This document shows positions 1-10,481 of a stretch of 64,000 nucleotides of DNA, piece by piece. The DNA is taken from positions 35,097,632-35,161,631 of the forward strand of contig CM028377.1 of assembly GCA_013146195.2 (NCBI GenBank), given 5' to 3'. The position numbers and the translations under genes are program-made. The notes beneath the pieces were generated by a model. The model did no database searches and was not told the DNA's origin. It saw only the letters and a list, made by a program, of their open reading frames with translations. The DNA comes from Codonopsis lanceolata. Taxonomy: Eukaryota > Streptophyta > Magnoliopsida > Asterales > Campanulaceae. How positions within the stretch are numbered: the first letter of the stretch is position 1; each line of letters opens with the position of its first letter.

Positions 1-300
1 GAATACGAATCTCCAATAAGGAAATGACCCGCAGAGTAAAATAAAAACCCTAACCCTAGAAATCTCCCTTACCACCTCAACGTTAACAGTAGAGGATAAG
101 AGGACTGAGGAAGAGGAAGTGCTGAAACAGCCGCCAGCCGAACAGCCGAAGTAGGAGAATCGGGATCGTGAGAATGAGATTATGAGAGATGACTGATGAG
201 TGATGAGAGTCTTCAAAGTTCTAACCTAACCCATTAAATGTCAACACAACAGGCCTCAACAATCAACTGGATATGGGCCGGCCTTGGTTACTTAAAATAA
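1..300. other. No gene recognised
   Basis: No coding signature is visible. A CCCTAACCCTAG stretch and purine-rich sequence could be the 5' leader of a gene lying to the left on the minus strand, but nothing confirms this. Confidence 0.4.
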
Positions 301-304
301 ATTA

Positions 305-487
305 ATAATACAAGGCCATAATATGCGGGCTGTCCGCCCCGCCCCGCCCCGCGAAAGCCCGCGGCCCGCACGGGCAAAGCCCAAAAAGCCCGCATCCTAA
401 CGGGTATTGAATATGTCAGCCCAACCCGCCCCTAATAGGTGACGGGGCGGGCATGCCCGCGGGCTTTAGCCCTATTTGACAGCTCTA
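305..487. mobile_element. hAT-like terminal sequence, GC-rich fold-back
   Basis: Very GC-rich sequence with repeated GCCCGC/GCGGGC blocks that fold back on themselves. Its right edge reads, on the minus strand, TAGAGCTGTCAAATAGGGC. That start is shared with the element at 62304-62996, whose 8-bp target duplication supports hAT membership. The left edge is not clear and no target duplication was found, so this may be a truncated end. It directly abuts the LINE fragment that starts near 488. Confidence 0.4.
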
Positions 488-640
488 CCGGGTCCTAATG
501 GATTTTCTATGGCCTTCTTTCAGCATTGCTCATAGATTAGGATTTGATGAGTGTTTCACTGTTTTCATGAGAACTTGTGCTTTGAGAGAAGCCTGAATGC
601 TTCTTTCATTACTCTAATTCCAAAAGTGAGCTCAACCTTC
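488..640 (+). mobile_element. LINE (L1 clade) reverse transcriptase fragment, upstream part
   Basis: Conceptual translation gives GPNGFSMAFFQHC and, after a frame change, NASFITLIPK. These match the conserved start of the reverse transcriptase domain in plant L1-type LINEs (the GPDGF...FW and ATLITLIPK blocks). Frame changes and stops within 150 bases show a dead copy. The same element appears to resume at 1574, because the two pieces are collinear and in the same orientation. The intervening RT core, which should be well over 1 kb, is missing. Confidence 0.6.
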
Positions 641-1200
641 AGAAGAAGCCTTAATTTCCAGATTATCTTAGCCTTAGTTTTATCAAACAGAATCATAAAT
701 ACACTTAACGCTATACAAGATAACCAGACTAAAAATTATAACAGCTTACTACATATACAAAATAGTTTAAAGATTTTCTACGATAAATTAGAAGTTTTAA
801 GTTTAAAAACAGATAACATAAATTCCAAAGTAAAAAAGATCCCTTTAGATAAACAAAAACAACCAGATATTAAACATATAGAAAGCCAGCTAGTTGATCT
901 TATAACCCAATTTTCCAGCTTAACCTTAGCACATTCTTAAGCAAAAACCTAAGCTTGGGTGGAGCAGAAATTTTATTTAGATGGCTAGTACATCCAGAAT
1001 TGTCACACAGCAGATTCCAACTAGTACTCAGGAAGATATTAACAGATTAAGGAATAAAATAGAAACAGTTAATCCTTCAGCACGAAACTCTAGAGGACAA
1101 CCTAGAGGCCTTATACGGTGAAACACCAGAAAAGATAGAAGAACTTATAGATAGTAGCATCCCACTTACGCTTACACCAAGGAGCATCCCACTTACGCTT
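641..1200 (+). pseudogene. Unrecognised coiled-coil ORF remnant, possibly endogenous pararetrovirus-like
   Basis: An open frame from the LINE fragment to a stop at 938-940 encodes a Lys/Asn/Gln-rich, probably coiled-coil segment. Forty bases later an ATG (981) opens a second short frame starting MASTSRIVTQQ, which soon needs a frame change. Two small consecutive ORFs, the first ending in a coiled coil, recall the small ORFs of badnavirus-type caulimovirids, and such copies are common in plant genomes. No reverse transcriptase, movement-protein or coat-protein motif is present, so the assignment is only a suggestion. A retrotransposon gag fragment or unrelated sequence is equally possible. Confidence 0.25.
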
Positions 1201-1371
1201 AACTGATTTGAGTTCCTCCCACAAAACTCTTATCCACCGCTGCACACAAACCATAAACACCCGAGAAAACCCACAATCTATCATTCTTCCACCTTGAAAT
1301 CCACCTGAAATCCCACAAAACTGTAGAGTCCAACCTTGAAATCCACCTACGATCCCACAAAACTATAAGCC
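1157..1371. repeat. Short local tandem duplications
   Basis: Two small tandem duplications occur here. GCATCCCACTTACGCTTA occurs at about 1157 and again 27 bases later. A unit beginning CCTTGAAATCCACCT occurs at 1292 and 1333 (period 41). Nothing else is recognised up to 1573. Confidence 0.7.
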
Positions 1372-1573
1372 CTCTTGCCGCCCCCACCGCTTCTAAACAC
1401 TCACAGTCTGATTTACCCACCTTTGTAACTCAAGCTTGGAAAGATGTTGGATATCCAACTCACCAACTTTACCCACAAGGCATCCCTTCAAAAACCTCCG
1501 CGTGTCTCAGCACAGGAGCTTTCGTCCACCTCACCGTTCATCGAAGAAGGCTAACTGTAGTAAAAAATACTCT

Positions 1574-2786
1574 TTGTAGTCTTCCTATATATATTTTTTT
1601 TCTCTTTTTGTGCTTCCCGTTTCGGTTCAGAGCAGACTTGAAAAATTGGAGAGAGATTTTTTGTGGGATGGGTCTGCGGAGGTGCGAAAGTTTCATTTGG
1701 TTAGGTGGGAGAAGGTTTGTGATAGCATGAAAAATGGAGGCTTGGGTATCAAAAATATGATGTTTTTTAATTTGGCTCTTTTGGGGAAGTGGCTTTTGAG
1801 ATTCGTGGTGGATAGTAATGCTTGGTGGAGGAGAGTGGTGGTGAGCTTGTATGGTGAAGGCGAGCATCTGTGGTTTCCGAAGGATGTTTCTTCTTGTTTT
1901 GGGGTGGGGGTTTGGAAAGGTGTCAGGAAAGGTTGGGCTCATGTGTCCAAAGTTAGATTCTGGAAGGATAAATGGTGTGACGACCATCCTTTCCAGCTTT
2001 GTTTAATTTAGCTAGTGAGAAAGATTGCTTGGTTAATTCGATTTTGCATATCAAGGATGGGAAAGTTTCTTGGAGTCCCATATTTCGGAGAGACCTTCAA
2101 GATTGGGAGATGGACTCTTGTGTTAAGTTTTTGCCAAGTTATATTCTTACTCGGTGGGTCAGCAGGAGGATAGGGCGGTGTGGGTGGGCTGAAAGAGCAG
2201 GATTTTTTCTGTTAGATGCTACTATCATATTCCGTTTTATTGAGAGAGTTTTGTTTTTCGCGTGGGAAGCTGCTAGAGAATTTGCAGAGACGTCAAGTGA
2301 CCTATGTTGATCAGTGTTTCATGTGCAAAGGGTGTGAGGAAAGTGTGAACCACTTGTTGCTACAGTACCTGATTGTGACTATGCTTTGGAATTCTATGTT
2401 TAGTCTGCTCTCTATTGCTTGGGTGATACCGAGATCAGTTACAGATCTCCTTTTGAGTCTTTGTATAAGCGGAGAAGAAGAAGGAAAAACATTTGGCACG
2501 TTGTCCGTGTCGGTATTTGGTTGACTATATGGAGAGAAAGGGTTAGAAGGGTGTTTGAAGATGAGGAGAGGACGCTGGACAAGTTAAAGGATTAAGGATG
2601 AGCTGTTTCACATGTTGCTCTTTTGGGGGGCTGAGGATACTAATACTTCCAATATTCATAATATTTCATGTATCGATTTTGTTAATAATTTTTCTATAGA
2701 TTGTGAATGCTTATAGTTGTTCAAGGACGCGTCTCCTGTTTAGACGCTTTGGTATATAATACTTATAAAAAAAATAAAAATAAAAT
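1574..2786 (+). mobile_element. LINE (L1 clade) 3' part with A-rich tail
   Basis: The frame at 1610-2011 reads LEKLERDFLWDG, HLVRWEKVC, GGLGIKNMMFFNLALLGKW and VRFWKDKWC, the well-known block after the RT domain in plant L1 LINEs. Frames at 1999-2310 and 2216-2524 continue it (WE.., FFAWEAAR, CFMCKGCEESVNHLLLQ, LTIWRERVRRVFED), ending in the zinc-knuckle-like C-terminal region. At least two frame changes are needed, so the copy is dead. It ends with an A-rich tail (about 2767-2786), which fixes the orientation and 3' end. The tail lies exactly against the antisense copia remnant at 2788. Confidence 0.85.
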
Positions 2787-2787
2787 A

Positions 2788-4130
2788 CCTGCATCACCGG
2801 TCATATGATCGGTAGCACCAGAATCAATGACCCATTTGCGACACAAGGAGGAAAGACATGCATTGGGTTTACCTTAATGGACAAAGAGTAGCTGCAAAAG
2901 AGGAAGACAAAGACGGTTGAGAGACCTGAAACTGGGTATACGTAGCATACTCTTCATCTGACTTTATAACCATCTTTCTCAGAGTAACAGGGTCGGGATG
3001 AGTAGCGACATTAGCAAATTGGTTACCCGTAGGTTTCCCATGTAACTTCCAACAATTGTGTTGCAGATGCCTCGTGTCCCCACAATGGTAGTATACTTTG
3101 ACAGCTTGATTCCCTCCACTCCCATGTGCATCATCACCACCCGACCTCCTTTACCATCTCTGCTTCCGCCACCACCACGGCCACCATGATCATAACCTCT
3201 ATGCCCACGTAATGCTTATGTGACAAGAGCAGAAGACTCTCCCGCATCCCCCCTCTGTTGGAGTTGGCTTGTGAGATGTGCGTAAAACCCGCGAGAAAGC
3301 CACTCACAAAGAGCAGATGTCGGAACCCGACAAAATCTTCGATCGAGCAGTAGCAAACTTAGGTCGCAAGCCAGCTAAAAAACCCATGACAAGGAGCTGC
3401 TCACGTCATGTTGTGCCTGCATCTCTACTTAACATCTGCCGTAACCGGAAGCAAAGTGCACCATTCCTAAGACATAATTTTAAAATCTGAAATGTATCGA
3501 GTTACGGTTTGATCTTTCAGACTCACTAAACACATCATTGGACAAGTCATACATGTGATTCAGTTTATCACGGACTATACCTCCGAATACTCCCAAAGAT
3601 CTGAATCGCCAAAGAGTAATGCATCATCTCGAATCCAAACCTTCGCACCTCACCAGTTTTAATATCCGTGAGATGATCGCCCTTCTCCATGTCAATAAGA
3701 TTCTTGCTAACAACCTTACGCCATATCATGTAGTTGGTGCCATCAAGCTTTTTATCTGTAAGCTTATTACGAGTGGTGATCACCGTGGAACAGTCTTGGA
3801 AGTCAACATAACAAGCATAATAGAGCCCCAACAAAAAAAGATAGGTACCAAGGAACGAAACAAGCTGCAGAGTCTCAACACACGTCTAATGCAGAAAAAG
3901 AACCACACAGGTAGACTATTGGGACTTGGGCGAATCCAACAAGCTGAAAATTCCGGCGAAATTATGGCTGATGCACCGGTGCATGGCCGGAGCTCTGGTG
4001 ACGGTGAAGTTTTCCATCAACGGAAATTGGTCCTCTGGAGTCGCCGGGAAATGGCGAACTTCTGTGGGTGGCGCGTGGGTCATTAAAGGAGCAGGTTGAT
4101 GGTCAAAAAATCCCGGCGCACTCAACCTGC
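2788..4130 (-). mobile_element. Ty1/copia gag and protease-start remnant
   Basis: On the minus strand the order is as follows. A gag leader frame (4125-3916) comes first. A gag core (3834-3568) follows with KLDGTNYMIWRKVV, the usual copia gag opening. Then comes a stretch readable as FLAGLRPKFATARSKILSGS (around 3390-3320) and a CCHC knuckle (CYYCGDTRHLQHNCW, around 3090-3045). The last block is WVIDSGATDHMTG near 2835-2790, the copia protease active site. Several stops and frame changes are present. The copy ends just after the protease motif, at the LINE poly-A tail. Integrase, RT and LTRs are absent. It resembles RE/Retrofit-type copia gag, but the lineage is not resolved. Confidence 0.75.
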
Positions 4131-5121
4131 TGGAAAACGAAGGGAACTGTCGACGCCTCTGTCAACCCTACGAAACCCTTCCTGCACACAAACACAACTG
4201 CCGCACCACAACCTGGGCTGGCCTATCGATCAAGGTCGCACACTTTGGCGACTCAACACAAGAAGAGGATAGAACGAGACGTCCCTACCGTTGCATGTAG
4301 AGAAAGGAAAATTAAAAATAAAAGGGAAAGAAAGAAAATGAAAAATAAAAAATAAAGTGGATTAAACCAAGTTTGTTATGGAGATTCATACCATGTTTAA
4401 GTTACCAACTCATCCAAAAGCTTAAGATGTTAGATAGGGGCTCAACAATGTATATAAAGCTTAACAGAACTTAACTTATTTCAGTTTAGATCTTATCCTT
4501 GATTTCTATTCTTTATCTTACCTTTATTTTTGTTATACCATTTAATTTGTCCATTGTATTTATTGGGGCATACTTGGGTATTCTTTAATTTGGCCTGGTT
4601 AGATCAGTCTTACTATCTGTAACTTTTACAGGTATGCGAAATGGATTGTGTAGACTTTTATTTATTTAATTAATTTGGGGTGCAAGGATGGAAGGTCCCA
4701 TGATGTACTTCCTCCTACCAAACAAAGAGTTGTATTTAACAAGTCAAAGTTTTATTATTGTACTTTTGCATCTCTATATTCTCTTTAAATAGCTCTAAGT
4801 TGTACATTTTCTGTATGAATTGTAAGAGAAGTATCATATTTTTGAAAAACAGAAAAGAAAAAGAAAAACATATGGAGATTTGTAGCTTAAATTTTAGATA
4901 TGCGACTTCTTTGGGACAAACAAAAATGGAAAGTGACTCTTTCTCGAGACAGAGGGATGAGTAATAAAGCTTGTCAATTCTTGCTAATAACTTGCTATTA
5001 ACTGACGTTGTCTAGTTGTTCTTGTCTGGATGGAAGATCCTACTTGATCAGTAGGTTATACCGAGGCTTTGTTGACTTGTTGAAGTTGAGGTTTTCATTC
5101 GCTAAATTTCTGTGAATGCAG
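4131..5121. other. No gene recognised
   Basis: AT-rich DNA with no protein signature I can defend. The 3' half probably belongs to the intron preceding the SET exon. Upstream exons, in particular the NHxCxPN part of a SET domain, are not visible. Confidence 0.4.
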
Positions 5122-5256
5122 GTGGTCTTTTTTGCAGAGAGGGACGTATTTCCTGGAGAAGAGATTACTTATGACTATCATTTTAATCATGAGGATGAAG
5201 GTAAAAAGATTCCATGTTTGTGTAATGCAAAGAATTGCAGGCGTTATCTAAACTAA
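5122..5256 (+). CDS. Last exon of a SET-domain histone-lysine methyltransferase (isolated)
   Basis: After a good splice acceptor (TGTGAATGCAG, AG at 5120-5121) an open stretch of 44 codons ends at TAA 5254-5256. It encodes VVFFAERDVFPGEEITYDY, the C-terminal SET block with the GEExTYDY signature and its cofactor-pocket and catalytic tyrosines. A post-SET zinc motif CxCx4C follows (CLCNAKNC), then RRYLN. Such proteins transfer methyl groups from S-adenosylmethionine to histone lysines in the nucleus. The exon is clean, with no stop or indel. The rest of the gene is not recognisable upstream, where LINE and copia debris lie. It may be the true 3' end of a gene with long TE-filled introns, or a stranded gene fragment. 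The subfamily is not assigned. Confidence 0.7.
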   Translation: MVFFAERDVFPGEEITYDYHFNHEDEGKKIPCLCNAKNCRRYLN

Positions 5257-5673
5257 GAATACATTGTGGCATTTGTTTCTTGTATAAATTGCTATACCAG
5301 TTGCAATATTCTCCAATTAGGTTCCTTTTTTGGTCTCTATTAACATTTTTGCCCCAAGTTGTGGAAAGACACCTTGCAGCATGTTAGATACTTACATTTT
5401 ATCTTAACTGGTGTTAAAAGTGACTTAAAACTTGTGTGTTTACTGGTATTCCCTTTGGCCTTTGACAGTCATATTTGGACCAATACATGCCCACACAAAC
5501 AAACACGTGAGCCTGCACTTGCACATTCATACACACGCTAACACACAACATCCAATATCTTGTGAATGCTGCTTTGATGCTTTGCCTCCGCCATTAGCGT
5601 GCATTTTTGAGTGTTTCATTAATAATAATTATAAACAAACAAATGAATAAAAAGTCTAGATGCTTAATTATGG
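5257..5673 (+). other. Probable 3' flank of the SET exon
   Basis: No coding signature. It could hold the 3' untranslated region of the SET exon. No convincing polyadenylation site can be singled out. Confidence 0.3.
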
Positions 5674-5978
5674 CTAGGCCCGGCAATTGTAACCCATTAC
5701 CCATTAACCCATCTAATCCAACCCAATAATTACCTAATCCAATCCATTAATTTTTTTGGGTTGAAGTGGGTAATTCGTTTCGACCCAATAATATTAACGG
5801 GTTGGGTTGAGTCAGGATAAAGCGCGTCGGATCCGTTACTCATTTCGATCTGTGATTTTTTATGCTATAAATAAATTTATGTTTTTTGGGTTGAGATAGG
5901 TCAACCCGTTTCAACATGACCCATTGTCCTATTCAAACCCAACCCAAACTCAATTCAACCTACCCAATTGCCAGGCAT
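5674..5978. mobile_element. hAT-like MITE with GGGTTG-rich arms
   Basis: Terminal inverted repeats CTAGGCCCGGCAATTG (left) and ATGCCTGGCAATTG (right, minus strand) bound about 305 bases. The interior is filled with AACCCA/GGGTTG blocks that fold back. Flanking octamers AATTATGG and AATCATGA agree at 6 of 8 positions, consistent with an old 8-bp hAT duplication. No coding capacity. Confidence 0.55.
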
Positions 5979-6458
5979 AATCATGACTGTCAAATAGTCT
6001 TCTGGTCTTGTGAATGATCCTCAAATTCACCCCAAGGTGATGTTGAAGACTTTTCCCCCTCAAAAGTAGTCATTGCGGGAACCTTCTATTTTTGATAAGT
6101 CATTGCAGGAACTTGTGCAACTGTATCCCTTTAAAGATTCATGCTTCGTAAGAAAAAAGGATCCTTTAGACAGAGACGCAAGTGCAAGTGATGATGATTG
6201 GGCAGCGGCTAGAAAATGATAGCTGGCATGAGGTGTTAATTGGTCATGATTTCATCTTATTGTCCCATGAAAGTTCCATTTCTTGAACTATTGAGCAGTT
6301 AGGTTTATCAAAGATGTGCAATTTGCAACATTGTTACCGGCGATGAAGATGATGATAATGGTGAAATGGCTGCCATAACTTTTGGTTCATTCAAGGCTGA
6401 TTCAATCTTGAGGGGAAGCTTTTCTCCAACCCAAAGGGTTTAAAATAGTGAAATTTTG
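5979..6458 (+). other. Unassigned, weakly gene-like stretch
   Basis: Two short open stretches are acidic and exon-like: one ending SASDDDWAAARK at about 6220, and GDEDDDNGEMAAITFGSFKA at about 6340-6400. No splice signals or homology I recognise tie them into a gene. They could be degraded exons of the neighbouring SET gene or chance. Confidence 0.25.
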
Positions 6459-7560
6459 TGTAACATCCCAAACTCGGTACCGTCGGCTCCACAGTAAGAC
6501 CATGTCACCAACAATCAATACTTAAAATCATAATAAATCTTAATGCTAATAATTAATCAATATTAATATCCCTCAAATGTAATTAAAATACAATCATCAA
6601 TTGTCTGAAACAAAATCCGATAAAAAGCTAATTAAAATTATTTAAACTCTCAAAAGTACTAATAAATGAAATCATTATTGTATAATATCCTTGAATAGCC
6701 TTCACTTACCTACTCGAAATAAATCGTGCATTTGGTCAAAATATTGTTGCATGGAAGAGAGTAAGAAAGGGTGAGCGAACAAATGTTCTGCAAGTTCATA
6801 TACGATCCCTTTGGTTACTAATGAGGAGTTGTTGACTGAAATAAATCAAAGGTTTCAAAATCTAAAGTTCAAATATCTATAATGCAAAAGTCAAATAGTC
6901 AAAGTTCAATATTCCATATTTCAAATATATTTTAACAGGATTCCAAGTGAAAGATAGATACAACATACGACTCGAGTAATCCAATTGTCACCAACCGTCC
7001 TATATCAGTTGGCAACAACGGACGACTCACAGATAAATATTTAGGATATTAATAATGCAAAAGACGACTCGAGTAGTCCAATTGTCACTAACCGTCTTAT
7101 ACCAGCTGGAGACAATGGACGACTCACAGATGTCAAGATCACATAAGCGATCAAAGACCTGTTTGAACAATGTTCTGAAAGATTCTAAAGACCCATAAGG
7201 GTTAATGTTTCTAAAGGGTATATCCGGATAACCAACAACATGTTTAGTCTTTACAAAACCAGTATGAATGATAAACACATTTATGTGTCAAATGTATGTC
7301 TCACATAAAATATGATAGGTATGCGAGATTTAACGAATGAGCATAATCATGAGTAATCAAATGAACGTAATCGACGGAGTTCAAAATCAATTATCAACCC
7401 AAGTTCGGTACACGTTTCAAAGGAAAAGTATTTATCAAAGGAATAGCGGAAGCCTAATAATATAAAACAAGAGCTCAAAAGACCTAAACGATGTATAATG
7501 TCTTACCTCGAAATGCTTAGCAAAATAATTCCCGCCACACGTACAATCTCCTCACATTCG
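6459..7560 (-). mobile_element. LTR-like fragment, probably gypsy, minus orientation
   Basis: On the minus strand the sequence ends GGTACCGAGTTTGGGATGTTACA, a typical LTR 3' terminus, at 6459. Near 6745-6790 it contains GAGTAAGAAAGGGTGAGCGA. This resembles a block found in the same position in the other two LTR-like fragments at 13 and 14 kb. A local duplication (GACGACTCGAGTAGTCCAATTGTCAC-like, around 6968 and 7063) lies inside. No coding region, primer site or partner LTR is seen, so it may be a solo or truncated LTR. The left limit on the minus strand is approximate. Confidence 0.4.
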
Positions 7561-8179
7561 TTTGTCAGAAACTAACATTTAACGCAATAGGGTATCAATT
7601 AATATATCTATGTAAACACATCTACAAATAGTTTTTTTCTTTTATTATTATTATTAGTATTATAATAATAATATTATATATTTGCTCCTTTAAAGTCATT
7701 CTACATGTTTATATTTATATATAAACTAGTTTTACACCCGTACGTTAAATACATAGGTATAGATCTCTTTTAATTAAATTATACTCAAATAAAACAAAGA
7801 TTATAAACAAAACAAAAAAAAAAAACATGATGAAGGGAACAACTTACTAAAAAAAAAAAATTCAGATTTTTAAATTAGAGACTTGTATATTCAAGATTTT
7901 TTTTTTGTATTTTTAAGAACTAAGAAAATGAAGTTATTTCAGATGTGATGAAATGGATAAATATTTCAAATATTTATCGTCTTTTTAGATATTTTATCAG
8001 TTATGTCAATATATTATAATAAATCGTAAATAATTCTAATATACTTGATTTTGTTAGTACAATAACTTTTTGAAATATTTTTACAAATCAATAAATTTTC
8101 ATAGCCATGTTTACTTGAGAGTTGTGTAATCAATTAATGAGATTTGTGTTCTCAATGTATGCTACCTATTCTATAGTAA
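7561..8179. other. AT-rich sequence, no feature recognised
   Basis: Strongly AT-rich with homopolymer runs and TATTAT tracts. Nothing supportable was seen. Confidence 0.5.
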
Positions 8180-8181
8180 TA

Positions 8182-8440
8182 CTCCCTCCGTCCCCTAAAT
8201 TATCGTCTTCCTTTCCTTTTTCGTCCGTCCCAAAATAATTGTTCACTTTGAAACTTACCTTTTTAGAACATCACTTTTACCACTTTACCCTTACTTTTTC
8301 ACCCTACTTTAATTATGAGCCACATACACATGTGCTTTAAAGGAAACTACACATTAAACCAATATTAATAATCCAGTCAAATAGGTTTTCTTAAACGGTG
8401 CGCCTGGTCAATCAGGACAATAAATTAGGGACGGAGGGAG
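8182..8440. mobile_element. Stowaway MITE 1
   Basis: It starts CTCCCTCCGTCCC and ends with the complement GGGACGGAGGGAG. TA dinucleotides lie on both sides (8180-8181 and 8441-8442). The 259-base non-coding body is typical of Stowaway (Tc1/mariner-derived) elements. Confidence 0.85.
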
Positions 8441-8532
8441 TACTAATTAAAGATGACTTTTCTTTTTTAGAAAGTACATTTTGGCGGGATTTAACTTGTT
8501 TTAGACTACGTAGCTTATATATATATAAAATA

Positions 8533-8794
8533 CTCACTTCGTCCCAAAATTATCGTCTGAGTTAACTTGACGCACGGTTTAAGAAAACACATTTGACTGG
8601 ATTATTAATATTGAAATAGTGTGTGGTTTCCTTTCTTTAAAACCCATGAATATGTGACCTAAAATCAAAGTAAGAAGAAATAGTAAGGAGAAAGTGATAA
8701 AAGTGATGTCTTAAAAAGGAAACTTTCAAAAAAGAAAATTATTTTGGAACGGACGAAAAAGGAAAACAAGATAATAATTTTGGGACGGAGGGAG
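8533..8794. mobile_element. Stowaway MITE 2, inverted relative to MITE 1
   Basis: Same family as MITE 1 but in the opposite orientation, only 92 bases away. The left end is mutated (CTCACTTCGTCCC), the right end is GGGACGGAGGGAG, and TA flanks both. The shared interior includes the GGACGAAAAAGGAAA block. Confidence 0.85.
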
Positions 8795-8874
8795 TAGCTA
8801 GTATACTATACTATAATATATTATATTCATAATTAATAATCATACTGCCTAAATATCATATTATATATATCTAT

Positions 8875-10131
8875 GGCTTATTATCACTTTTGGTGCCGTA
8901 ACTTTACTAATTTTTTGTCCAAAGCTAACGATTTACTTGTTGTTGTAGGTTGGAAAGATTTTTAATTGATTTATTCGGTTAAAATTGAGGTGTTCTAATA
9001 TCTGACGTCATGTCAGCACGGTACACCTTATGCCACATCCTCCTTCCCAGTCCTCACCAACTACTCCCATACCCTCCAATTTTCCCGAAAACCACTACTC
9101 CTCCGCCTCCAAGTAATTTTTCTTCTCTCTCCCCCCCTCTCTCTATCTTTATTATTTCCCTCCCACCGGCGACCTCCCCTCCACCCCAATCACTACCATC
9201 GAACAAAACGGGTCGTAGTCCACTACCACAGTTACCATCAATAATCGCTCCACATCACCAATTCCAAAAGCATCCGATGCTCTCCCCCTTCCTCTATACT
9301 TAACAAAACGACATTTTCTTCACTCTCTTCTTCTTTTTCACTTACTCCCTCCTCCACCGTGGCGCGACAAGATCCACTCCTCCACCCCTCTCCACGTCGT
9401 CACCCTTTTCGAGCTCACCGCCATTGTCTCACTAATCGCCTCTTTCATTTACCTGTTGGACTTTTTCGGCATCGATTTCGTCCAATCTTTCATCGCACGT
9501 GCCTCTCACGAGCCTTGGGACATTGACACTGACGTGGATGACGCTGGCATCTCCAAAACTAACTTTTCCTTAAAATTTTCAAAGACCATGGATCAGTCGT
9601 CGGCATTAGATGAGGAAATCGTGAAATCGGTTGTCCCGGTAAAATTCTGTTGTACTCGCTCAAATCGAAGCTCAGGGATTGCCACCGGGCGGCTGCAATT
9701 TGTCGGGAGGCTTTGTAAAGGACAATTGGGAGGTCGTTGGTTGGTTTACCGTTGGACGGATTTGATTATGCGTTGATTTTAGGGAAATGTTGTGAGATGC
9801 TGGTCGGTTATGTGCCAATTCCGGTAGGGATTGCTGGATCGTTGTTGCTAAACGGCTGCGAGTATTTGGTGCCAATGGCGATGACGGAAGGGTGTTTGGT
9901 TGCGAGTACGAATAGATGGTGTAACTTGTAAGGCTATTTATGCGTCGGGTGGGCCAACCTTTTCAAACCTACAACAACAGGTCATCCGTAGGCCCTTGAT
10001 AACAATTTTACGGAAAGTACGAAAATTGATGAAACTTCCAAACTTTTAGGATGAACTTTGATTGACTAGGTATAAAGGGTACCAAAAGTAAAAAGTGGGT
10101 AAAGTAAGGGTACCAAAAGTGTATTAACCCT
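8875..10131. mobile_element. Probable Pack-MULE carrying an HMG-CoA reductase fragment
   Basis: The two ends are imperfect inverted repeats. The left starts GGCTTATTATCACTTTTGG; the right, read on the minus strand, starts AGGGTTAATACACTTTTGG. Similarity continues for about 34 bases, and a further inner pair (TGTTGTTGTAGGTT) extends the arms to about 90-180 bases. The element is flanked by the same nine bases, TATATCTAT, at 8866-8874 and 10132-10140. Long inverted repeats with a 9-bp duplication are the hallmark of Mutator-like elements, and one enclosing a host-gene piece is a Pack-MULE. There is no transposase, so it is non-autonomous. The duplication is AT-rich, so a chance match is not fully excluded. 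Confidence 0.7.
9240..9955 (+). pseudogene. HMG-CoA reductase, N-terminal gene fragment, broken
   Basis: Translation gives PKASDALPLPLYLT, then HVVTLFELTAIVSLIASFIY, DFFGIDFVQSFIARASHEPW and DEEIVKSVV. After a frame change near 9640 it gives LRDCHRAAAICREAL, GLPLDGFDYALILGKCCEM, VGYVPIPVGIAG and NGCEYLVPMAMTEGCLVAST. These are the plant HMGR N-terminal linker, the second membrane segment and the start of the catalytic domain. HMGR makes mevalonate, the committed step of cytosolic isoprenoid synthesis, at the ER membrane. This copy has no evident start codon, a stop at the EAL/RTIGRSL point, several frame changes, and ends near 9955 soon after the CLVASTN block. About two thirds of the catalytic domain, including its C-terminal residues, is absent. 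It lies wholly within the inverted-repeat element, with pyrimidine-rich leader-like sequence upstream (9020-9240). Confidence 0.85.
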
Positions 10132-10140
10132 TATATCTAT

Positions 10141-10472
10141 TAATCATACTACACACACACACGCTACTACACATCATAAAACACATACAAACATCGAATC
10201 CTATATTATTTTCACTGCTCTATAACTCTTCCCCCAAGTTTCATTCCAGTAATAAACAATCCAATGATCCATAAACCTTAACTATATTCTCAAATTAATA
10301 GTTGAGGTTTACCTGATATGCCTTCTTCCCCAAAGATGTCAATGCCGCCTACTTTCTCCAATTCGGCTGCCGCACTACCTTATATACATATACTACTTTA
10401 CTAGGTTTCTAACCCTAATTGAAATCGTAGAGTTTAATGGGGCCAAGTAAATATTAATAGGGAATCAGTATA
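10141..10472. other. No feature recognised
   Basis: Short AC-rich and AT-rich intergenic sequence. Nothing supportable was seen. Confidence 0.5.
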
Positions 10473-10481
10473 AAAATCTTA

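Noticed and set aside
9010..9303. 97-codon Pro/Ser-rich ORF as a protein of its own
   Set aside because: It is the pyrimidine-rich leader and an off-frame reading of the HMGR N-terminus. The HMGR text is in another frame.
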